NCBI RefSeq assembly: GCF_022376445.1
Contig: NW_025955126.1
Location: 22,829 to 86,828 of the forward strand
Reading direction: 5' to 3'
Source of the DNA: Fomitopsis serialis
Lineage: Eukaryota > Basidiomycota > Agaricomycetes > Polyporales > Fomitopsidaceae
DNA: 64,000 nucleotides
Shown: piece after piece, positions 34,348 to 42,800 of the stretch
Layout: each line of letters begins with the position of its first letter
How positions within the stretch are numbered: the first letter of the stretch is position 1
Notes under the pieces: model-generated
Told to the model about the DNA's origin: nothing
The model's input: only the letters and a program-made list of their open reading frames with translations
Database searches by the model: none
Made by a program: the position numbers and the translations under genes

Positions 34348-34361
34348 GGTTATGAGCCCCG
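34348..34361 (+). promoter_or_regulatory. Primer-binding site for a half initiator-tRNA-Met
   Basis: GGTTATGAGCCCCG directly follows the LTR. Its first 12 bases are the reverse complement of the anticodon stem-loop of eukaryotic initiator tRNA-Met (GGGCTCATAACC). This is the arrangement used by copia-type and Ty5 elements that prime with a cleaved half tRNA rather than with its 3' CCA end. Confidence 0.75.
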
Positions 34362-34526
34362 CTTCGTCTTCTTAACCGCTTCCTCGTCGTACGAATCGAC
34401 AACGCTTTAAGGGTACAACCACCCGACTTCGACGCCTCGTGACGATCCCACGACAGGACGACTGTAGTCCACGCGCATATAGCCACCGAAAAACCGCATA
34501 CACCCACGATCTCGCATATATCCGCT

Positions 34527-35656
34527 ATGTCCGACGACAAAGAGAAGGTCATAATCTTGCCGGAGAACTTCCATCTCACACGGACCAACTGGGTCCAGTG
34601 GAAAAGTAAAATTCTCACCATCATCGAACTCCAGGGCAAACTCGATCATCTACTCGGAAAGTCGACCGCTCCTCAGCCTGCCGGAACCACTCCCACACCC
34701 GCCGAAACCACAGAGCTTGCAAAATGGACCAAGGACGACTTGCACGCGAAAGCGACTTGTACGCTCAATATGGACATCGAAAGCTGCGGAGTCGAACCGC
34801 TTGGTCTCACGGCGGCTGAGTTCTGGAAAGCGTTACTGGGGGTGAAGGAGAGGCGGAGCGAGTTAGCGGTGTTGAACGCAGAGGAGTACCTCAAGAAGTG
34901 CAAGTACGTCCCTGGTGCAGACATCCACGCGCACTTCGAGGAACTACGCCGTCGTCGCAAGGCGTGTCGGGAGATGGCGTCGCCTCTCACCGATCATAGG
35001 TTCGCTATCATCATATGTCAGTCAATGGGCGACATCTACAACCACGTTACCGCTGGGCTTCTCACGAAGTCCGACCCCGAGGACGTTATACTGACTATCC
35101 TCGCGGTCCACGACAACGAGATGCTGCGTACAGGGCAGCCACAGAACCCTCTTGGAGCTACGCAGACCTCAGTGCCGAGCGAGCCACAGATCCCGACGAC
35201 CTCGGCGTTCATGACGGCGGCGAAGGCAATCCTTATCTGCGAGTGGTGCTTGTGGAAAGGTCACTCGAAGGAGCGATGTTACTGCGAAGGAGGAGGGATG
35301 GCAGGGCAACAACCATCGAGCTGGAAGTCGCCGCCTCGACCGAAGAAAGGGTCGCCGGCTGACTTGGCTCATCCTATGGGATCCAACGCATCCGCCAACG
35401 CCGCTGCATCACCTTCCATACCATCGACGTCTACCTCAATCCCCAACTACAACGTCTTCATGGCGAGCGTGACATCGCTTGACCCACAGGACACCGCAGA
35501 CGGTACGATCCGGGCTTACCTCGATTCGGGAGCGAGCCACCACTATTTCACGGAGCGGGCGAACTTCTCCGAGTACATGCCGTTGACGCCTCACTCCGGC
35601 AGCAGCGCGAAGCAGGGAGCCGAGTTTATGATCATTGGAGTCGGGTGCGTTCACGC
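34527..35656 (+). pseudogene. Copia gag and protease (5' part of gag-pol, cut by insertion)
   Basis: The polyprotein starts at ATG 34527. Residues about 10-200 form a copia-type gag core (TNWVQWKSKILTI; ELRRRRKACREMASPLTD). A CCHC zinc knuckle follows (CEWCLWKGHSKERC, C-x2-C-x4-H-x4-C), then the protease active site LDSGASHHYF (Asp codon at 35523). The native frame ends at 35656, where the second LTR element begins; the open frame then reads LTR sequence to a stop at 35732. The downstream half resumes at 46733. Removing the insertion and one ACGC restores the reading frame, so gag-pol was one frame before the insertion. Confidence 0.9.
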
Positions 35657-36640
35657 TGTGTGGCTCGGGAGTGGGATACCCCCGGGCGCGATGATGTTCG
35701 AGGGGTGGGGTGATCCGTTGCTTCAGGGGTAAAGGTGACATGGGTGGATGGGGGTGTACTATGAGAGTGGAGGGGAGACGTGCCGGGGAGTGATCTCACA
35801 ACGATGCCTCAGGCTCGCTGACCTCGTCCTCGGTTCTCCAAGCCTCGCAAATCCCTCTGTTTCCGACTCGTTCCTTGGACTCTGTCCTGTCTCGACCTTG
35901 ACCTCGTTCCGAAGGTGCCTTACTCTCGCTCTGCAGTCGCTACGCTTGCTGAACTTGTTCCGCGGTCGCCTCGTTCTCGTTCCGTGGTCGCCCTCCTCGT
36001 TCCGCAGGTTCCTGTGCTCGTTCCGCGAGCTCCTAAGCTAGCCCTGCTGACCTTTGTACTCGTTCCGCGAGCTCCTACACTCGTTCCGCGAGCTCCTATG
36101 CTCGTTCCGCGAGTTCCTATGCTCGTTCCGCGAGCTCCTAAGCAAGTCCTGCTGATCCTTATACTCGTTCCGCGGGCCCCTATGCTCGTTCCGCGAGGTC
36201 CTATGCTTGTTCTGCAAATCCCTGTACTCGTTCCGCGAGTCCTTGTCCCCGATTACGTGGCGCTGCGTTCGTCCGAAAGATTCTTGACGGCCCGAGTAGA
36301 TCACTGATGACCAACCCGGGGAGATGCCCTCAGCTCCAGAAAATGTGATGAGAATGGGTGCGAGCCTGGCTCGCAGCCGTAGATTCAGAGTGGGGGAGAA
36401 CTAAGGTATGTACATGTCTTCGTGGCACTGTATGCCACAAAAGCTGACTAAGAGTCTCTAGTTACTATATATGGTAATCAAAAGCAAATCGCACAAAGTC
36501 CATGAAGTACAGTAAGGTGTAGGGTATCGGAGGGAACAAGGAAGGTAGTCCATGTGCTCGGAAGGAACATGACAGTCCAGAGAGCCCAAAATAGGTGAAT
36601 ACACATACTGTCCGGGCCTATGTGGGGGCCACTCCCCACA
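35657..36640. repeat. LTR of the giant-ORF element (left copy)
   Basis: Plus-strand reading TGTGTGGCTCGG...CCCCACA. Frames inside it translate identically to those in the copy 10092 bp downstream, with no indels, so the two LTRs look identical. It contains about ten copies of a 21-bp repeat (CTCGTTCCGCGAGCTCCTATG and variants) at about 35985-36245. Confidence 0.92.
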
Positions 36641-36652
36641 TCTCCCCCATAC
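36641..36652 (-). promoter_or_regulatory. Polypurine tract of the giant-ORF element
   Basis: On the minus strand GTATGGGGGAGA lies directly against the start of the 3' LTR, as expected for the plus-strand DNA primer. Confidence 0.6.
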
Positions 36653-36699
36653 TCGAATTGTGACCGTCCCCGGTCACCTACTCCCCGCGAGGACCCTGC

Positions 36700-39600
36700 C
36701 TAACCGAGAGCGATCCATTGCGACATGAATGACGCGAGTCCATCTGCTCGACCATTTTCTGTGCCGCACCCCCGAGTCGCGTCAAAACCTCGCGCATGTT
36801 CTTCGTCCTCGTCGAGCCAGCCGTAGTTCCGACTCGCCTCGGCAATCGCACCCTCTGCGTCTCCACATGGCAAGTACTGGACAATCCACCGTCCGTTCTT
36901 GTCTAGGTGACCGCAGCTGATCAGCTCATCCCCGCCCGCCTCCTCCGGGATACTGCGTTCGGCCAACTCCACAAGTAGACACTCTCCACGTCGAGACCCG
37001 TTTGTGTCGTTGATCGCGCCATGCCGCCGACCACCAGATCTGATACCTTCTCTCCGCAGCTCCCCCATACCCGAATTTACACTCTGAGATTGCCCTCGTT
37101 CCGTTGAACCCTGCATAGTGTGATCTCGGCCCGTACCTAACCAGCGCATGAACCCGCTGCGCAGCCGCTGGTCTGCCTCCGCAACTGCCTTCTTCGCTTC
37201 GTCGCGCGGAAGGGACTCAATGACCCACTCTCCCTGCTCGTCGAGATGGCAGCAGCTGGTCAGCTCATTATCGCCTGCCTCCTCCAGGATGTTGAGTCCC
37301 GCCGACTCCAGCCGTAAGCACTCGCCGAAGCCCAATTTTTCTGCGTCCATTGCGATGTCGAGCTGACCACCACGTCCAGCTTCTCTCCGCAGCGCCCCGG
37401 TACTCGGATCCACGCTCTGCGGTCGCTCTCGTTCCGCTGGGCTTTGCATAGTGTGGCCTCGAGTTGCGCCTACTATCCTGCGCGTGGACCCGCCGCGCAG
37501 CCGCTGATCTGCTTCTGCAACGCCCTTCTTCGCCTCATCGCGTGGAAGCGACTCAGTGACCCATTGCCCGCGCTCGTCGAGGAGGAAACAGGTGACCAGC
37601 TCGTCATCGTAAACCTCTTTCGTCATCCTGAGCTCAGAGAACCCGACAAACAGGCACTCGCCGAGTCCAGGTTCATCCGTGTCGATCGCGCCGTCTCGCC
37701 AGCCTCCAGCCCCCGCACTCTTCCAAAGATCCCCTTTACTCAGCTCCGAACTCTGTGGTTGCTCGCGTCCCGCGGGTTCTTGCGTTCTCGGGCCACCTGG
37801 CCCACCTGCTCGTCCAATCTCCCGTTGCGTCAGGTGCTCGGTCCTAGGGTTATCCGGGATCGCTCCCCCAAGGCGCACACGCTCGTGTACCAGGTACTGC
37901 GCTAACCATCTGCTCCGCTCGGCGTCCTCGTCAACGGTGCGTGTGTCGTCCTCCGGGGTCCATTCATCTGCCTGCTCAACTTCGCGCAGGGCGGCCTCGG
38001 CTTCGAGTCGCTGAATGTACCCCCATAGCCGCCGCCCGTCCTCCGCAATATGCCAGCACGCGACAAGGTCGTCCTCGGGTGCCTCCTCCGGTGTATCGGT
38101 GTCGAACTCGCCGAAGTCTCCTAGCAGCCATCCCTCTTCCGGCTCGTCTTTAATCGCGCACTCCTCTGACAAGTGGCCATTTAACGCTGCTGCTGAATCG
38201 TCCGCATCACTGTCAGGTCGCAAGGTCCGTAGCAGGTCGACTGGCGAGTCGATATTCTCGCTGACTTCAGCACAGTTCCCGCCCTCGCACGTACGGTCCA
38301 GTGGATCAAATGTACTGTCTTGAGGTTCGTCGCACGTAGCTGTCGCCTGTACTCTGTGCAGCCAAATGGCCTCGTCTCGGTCGCCTTTTCTCGGCCTGAA
38401 GCTCGCGCCCTGGTCCGTTTCGCTGACCGTATGCGCAAGCCTGCCCATCCTGCCTCCTTGCCACGGTACATTTGCGTCCACGAGGTATCCGGTCTGCTGA
38501 CTGCTCGTCCCCTCGTACTTGGAGCGCGCGTCGTCCTTGGTTTCGCTCAACAACTGCTCCCCGGCTGCTATCCGTCTCGGCACCCTCCATGTCTCGCCAC
38601 GGCCGGTACGTTCATCCGCCCGCTCCCCCATACTCGGCTCAGCACTCGCCTCCTGGTTCGTCTCGCCGCGACCATATACGCGTCTGGCTCTCGCACCTCG
38701 ACACCACGGTACGTCCGCATCGTCCGCTGATAGTCCGTTTGGCTGGCTGACCTCGAGCAGGTTTACTTGTAAAATCCCGACTTCGCGACCGCCGTCCAGT
38801 GCGTACTCGCCCGTTTCCTCTCGCTCGGCCTGTCCATCCTTGGTCTGTGCGCACGAAGACGTTCCCGGTTCGCCTTCCAGCCGCAGCGTGTACCTCGTGT
38901 CATTCTCGCCACTCCTCTCCTCAGTCACCTCCCCCTTACTCGGCTTCAGGCTCACGGTCTGCTCCGTCTCGCAGCGCGCGAGTCCACCTCTTGCTCTCTG
39001 ACGTACGGGGTCCCCTTGCTTACTCTCGGGTCGCTCCGGGCCTCGCATCTCGGGCTCGGGCTTTCCTTTACTTGGCTCCAAGCTCCCGCCCTGTTTCGTC
39101 TCGTCGCGTGCACGTACGTCTTCGAGGTTCGCTTTCAGCCCATATGACTGGCTGATCTCGACCAAGTCCTCCTGCGGTAGCCCCTCGCCATCGCTATCCT
39201 TCGCGCGCGCGCCCGCTTTCCTACACTCGGTACGTCCGTTCTTTCCTGCCGTGCGTATTGATGTCCTTACTTGAACCTGTTGTCTCGCCGTCTCCTGCAT
39301 CTCGCTCGGTTCGGTGTCTTCACCCGCGGGCTCGGACTCCCTATTACTCAGCGGCAGGCTCACGTCCTGGTCCGTCTCGCCGTACGCCCGCGCGTGGCCA
39401 TCCGCCCCCAGTGGTTCGTCAGTTCCAGCTTCTCCGGTCGGTCCGTCTTCGCCTCGCATTTGCAGCGAGATTCCCTTGCCTGTCGCTTCCATATCCCCGG
39501 TAACTCGGCCCCTGGCTGTACTCTCGTTCGGTGAATGCTGCTCGCCGCCATCGCATCGTCCAACTGAAGTGCTCGCCCTTCCCCGGCCCAGACATGTTAC

Positions 39601-39888
39601 TAGCTCCTCGTCCTGTAGTACGTGGTCTTCCTGCTTCGATTCGGCCTCCCCGCTCAGCTCCAGACCTCGTGTCTCCTTGCATCCACCCTTAGTCTCAGGA
39701 AGCTCCTCGTCTGATGCCTCTCGCGGACCGGGTTCGCTCAGTCCGCAACCGTCCACCTCCTCCGGCACCGCCAATCCTAGCCGCTTGCTGTCAGACTCAC
39801 TCGACTCATCCGCTGGACTACCGTTTCTTGCCATCGCATCCCCCCTTGGGCCCTCGTTCAGCTGGCTCTCGACGCACGCGTCCGTCAT
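36700..39888 (-). CDS. Giant-ORF element, ORF B (1062 codons), repeat-built protein of unknown function
   Basis: No known domain is recognised. The ATG at 39888 overlaps the stop of ORF A as ATGA. The N-terminal two thirds contain at least five copies of a short motif of the form ET(K/E/N/D)QxxSLxPSKGE, about 70-110 residues apart. The C-terminal third contains three clear copies of a module with a period of about 113 residues, consensus DELxTCxxLDExGxWVxESLP followed by RDEAKKxVAEADQRLR, at about 37640-37500, 37310-37150 and 36960-36820, with a more diverged copy near 38100-37990. Composition is rich in Glu, Arg, Gly and Asp; no membrane segment. The 1062-codon open frame and the conserved repeats argue that it is translated. 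Confidence 0.6.
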   Translation of the reverse strand: MTDACVESQLNEGPRGDAMARNGSPADESSESDSKRLGLAVPEEVDGCGLSEPGPREASDEELPETKGGCKETRGLELSGEAESKQEDHVLQDEELVTCLGRGRASTSVGRCDGGEQHSPNESTARGRVTGDMEATGKGISLQMRGEDGPTGEAGTDEPLGADGHARAYGETDQDVSLPLSNRESEPAGEDTEPSEMQETARQQVQVRTSIRTAGKNGRTECRKAGARAKDSDGEGLPQEDLVEISQSYGLKANLEDVRARDETKQGGSLEPSKGKPEPEMRGPERPESKQGDPVRQRARGGLARCETEQTVSLKPSKGEVTEERSGENDTRYTLRLEGEPGTSSCAQTKDGQAEREETGEYALDGGREVGILQVNLLEVSQPNGLSADDADVPWCRGARARRVYGRGETNQEASAEPSMGERADERTGRGETWRVPRRIAAGEQLLSETKDDARSKYEGTSSQQTGYLVDANVPWQGGRMGRLAHTVSETDQGASFRPRKGDRDEAIWLHRVQATATCDEPQDSTFDPLDRTCEGGNCAEVSENIDSPVDLLRTLRPDSDADDSAAALNGHLSEECAIKDEPEEGWLLGDFGEFDTDTPEEAPEDDLVACWHIAEDGRRLWGYIQRLEAEAALREVEQADEWTPEDDTRTVDEDAERSRWLAQYLVHERVRLGGAIPDNPRTEHLTQREIGRAGGPGGPRTQEPAGREQPQSSELSKGDLWKSAGAGGWRDGAIDTDEPGLGECLFVGFSELRMTKEVYDDELVTCFLLDERGQWVTESLPRDEAKKGVAEADQRLRGGSTRRIVGATRGHTMQSPAERERPQSVDPSTGALRREAGRGGQLDIAMDAEKLGFGECLRLESAGLNILEEAGDNELTSCCHLDEQGEWVIESLPRDEAKKAVAEADQRLRSGFMRWLGTGRDHTMQGSTERGQSQSVNSGMGELRREGIRSGGRRHGAINDTNGSRRGECLLVELAERSIPEEAGGDELISCGHLDKNGRWIVQYLPCGDAEGAIAEASRNYGWLDEDEEHARGFDATRGCGTENGRADGLASFMSQWIALG

Positions 39889-42800
39889 GATCTGAGACCT
39901 GCTCCCCCCTTCTCGCTGGCGAGCGTTTCGACTGGCTGTTCCCTCGCGGACCTCGCCTCATCGCTCCGCAACGATGATTCGGGTTGGACTTGAGGTCCCA
40001 TGGCGTGTACCGCCGTGCTACACCCAGTGCGCTCGCTAGACGGCTCGGAGTCTCCTTGACTTGTCTTGAAATGCCTTGGCTCGCCAGGCCTGATACAAGG
40101 CGACTGAACACTTCCCTCCGCATCAACCCAGGCCCCGACTGCTGTACACGGCCCGCGATCCCCCTGCTTTGCTTGATCGATCGGCCGCTCCATCGCGCCC
40201 TGGGTTCGTGCAGCCTCCGTTCGCCTGTGCTCTAGTCTCGAGCCCTCGTTCCACTTGCTTCGCCACCGAGTTGTCCCCCTCCTCTCGTTGCCTCGCGACT
40301 GTACACGTCCCTGTGTGCCTTCACATCCTCCGATCGTTGGAATACCGCCCGTCGGTTCCGGCAGCGCGCCTCGCCAGATGGTATCGCATGCGAATCGGCT
40401 CAATAGGTCGGGAGCCCCTTTTGACCTCAAGGGACGACAGACGACGCACACCCACTCTGCGAGTCGGGAGACTAGTGGTCCTGTACTAGTGAACTGCGCA
40501 GGCCCTGTTCCATACACTTGAGTGCTCGTCACCTTGGATCCTCTCTCCCCTAGCTCCGCCCCTTCAGACAGACCTTCGTCGACGTCACGGACCTCGACAT
40601 GCTTGCTATCGGCAGTCTTACACCTCAGGTACTGTAGCCCGTGGTCGCGCATCGAACCGTTCGCTCTACGGTGCTTACTGGTGCATCCGTTCTCGCCCCT
40701 GTTTCGCGCTGACCATCTGTGTGCATACGTCTGGTCCGCGTCCTGTTGCTGAACATCCTGGCAGTCGGCTTTCCCAGCCTCTCGTCTTGTGGGCTGCGTG
40801 CACCCTTCGCTCTCCCCTCGTTCCCTCCGGCACGCGTAATCCTCGTCCGTCGCTATCGTTCTCCCGTGCCTGCCAGCGAACGACTTGCTGTCCCCGTTCG
40901 GCATGCCCGTCGGCCTCTCTGTCGCTCTCGCCGAGGTCTCCTCCGCTGTCTGTCGACCGTGCTTGCTAATACCCCACTCTTCGCTCCCTCCGCAGTCAGC
41001 GAGTTCCTCCTCCGTCGAGGTCCTCACGCACGCTCCCGTTCCCTCCGCCTCTTGCTCCCGTGGCTCCAAGTCGCCGCTTCGGCCTATGATCCTTTGTTCT
41101 ACAGCCTCCAGAGGCTCCTCGAACTCGCCTCGTTCCTTCCGGCAGGGCTCAGCCTCGAAGCTCGCGCTCGGCACCGTTCGACCATCCGTCTTCTCGCTCC
41201 CGTCCTCCGTCCTCTGATCTCCTCGGTTCCCTCTGTGCTGGGTACCTCGTTCTTCTAGCCCCGCATCCACCCAATCCGACTCCGCACGCTCTTGACCTTG
41301 AGGTTCGCCTACTGTTCCCTCCGCGACGTAGTCACTCCCGGTCACTGCGACTCTCGTGCATTTTCCGGCGATCTCAGTCGTCGACGCGCATACCCACGTC
41401 CGCGCTGCTTCCTCGCGTTCCTCGCGTAACTCCCGCTCGCCGTCTTCACCTGTTCGTCCCGACGCGTATCGGTATCCTGTTTGCTCTCTTCGTTCCCTCC
41501 GGCGCGCGGCTTCCTGGACGCTCGTTCTCACCTCGCCCGTGACTACTCGACTCCGATCGATTTCCGTCCCGTCCTCCCGACCTGTTCGACCGGACACAGT
41601 GTGCTGGTTCCTTATGACTTGGGTGGGGGCGTGCCGTGACTCTCGCGCGACCGTGCCAGTTCGAATCGCTCCGCTGTCGTAGGTAGTCTCGCAATAGATG
41701 CTCTTCACCTCGGCCCACCGCACGACCCGAGCTTGAGTTCCTGTACGCGCATCCTCGTTGCTTCCTCTCTTGTCCGCCCGTATCTCTGAGTCCCCGTCAC
41801 CCTCACTCCTGCACTGGCCGTAGTCGCCCGCAGCGGGCCCAGACTCCTCTCCAGGTCGACACTCCCCCACTTCGGCTCCCGGTGAACGACAGCCGTTCTC
41901 GTCACCGCCATCCAGTTCCTTCCGAGGAGACACTCCGCCCATCGAGGGCTCGTGTACGTGTATCATCTCCTTCCGCGCGAGTGCGACTGACCATGTCGAA
42001 GAGAACGACGGTCCCGCAAGAGCCCGAGTTCCATCCGCGTCCTGCTCCCGTACCTGCCAGGTATCGACTCGACCGGCGATGCTTGGTCTTGCTACCTCCT
42101 CAAGCTTCCCCCGCTCCCTCCGAACTCGGTACGCATCACGCTCGAGGTTCACCCATTCCGTATCCACTGCTAGGCTCTCGTTGCTTTCCTTCCTGTCCCC
42201 GCATCCCGTTCCTTCCGACGCAATGTGCTCGCCCGCCATGGCTTGAAAGCGGGATGAGTTCGGGTCCGTGTATTCCTCTAGCTGTGACTCCCGATTCATG
42301 CTTGTCTGTCTCGCCGGTTCTTGCGTTGCAACAGCCCCGACGTGAGCGGGCGTCCCTTCCGATGACGAGTTTGCGGTTTCCGAGTCCGCCGGCTGGCCCC
42401 TTCGTGCGTGCCTATCGAGGCCCAGACCTGCTCCGTCGCATTCGTTCAGTCGTGACTGTTCCGGCGACTCACTTGCACATAGAACTGTCCGTCTCGTCGC
42501 CTTTTCACGCCCGAACCGTTCCCACTCGTTCGCACCTTCCGGCACCGAGACCCTGACGTCCTCTGCACCGCTGGATCGCTCGCCTCGAGTGTCTGCTTCA
42601 CCTAAGGTGTGGACCCTCTGGTCGTGGCGCCCCCACCTGTACGCCTCGTACGCTGTTCCTTCCGATCTTACGGTCTCGCAGCCATGGACCGCCTCAGGGC
42701 CTCTCGCGCTTCGCCAGATCGAGTCGTGTGCAACCAAGCTACTAGTATTGAGGAGACGTGCAAGCCGTGAGAATGCGCGCCCCGTATCTTCGACCTGAGC

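Noticed and set aside
35915..36307. 130-codon frame of repeated LVPRAPM words
   Set aside because: It is translation of the 21-bp tandem repeat in the LTR; it is present identically in both LTRs and has no start context or domain.
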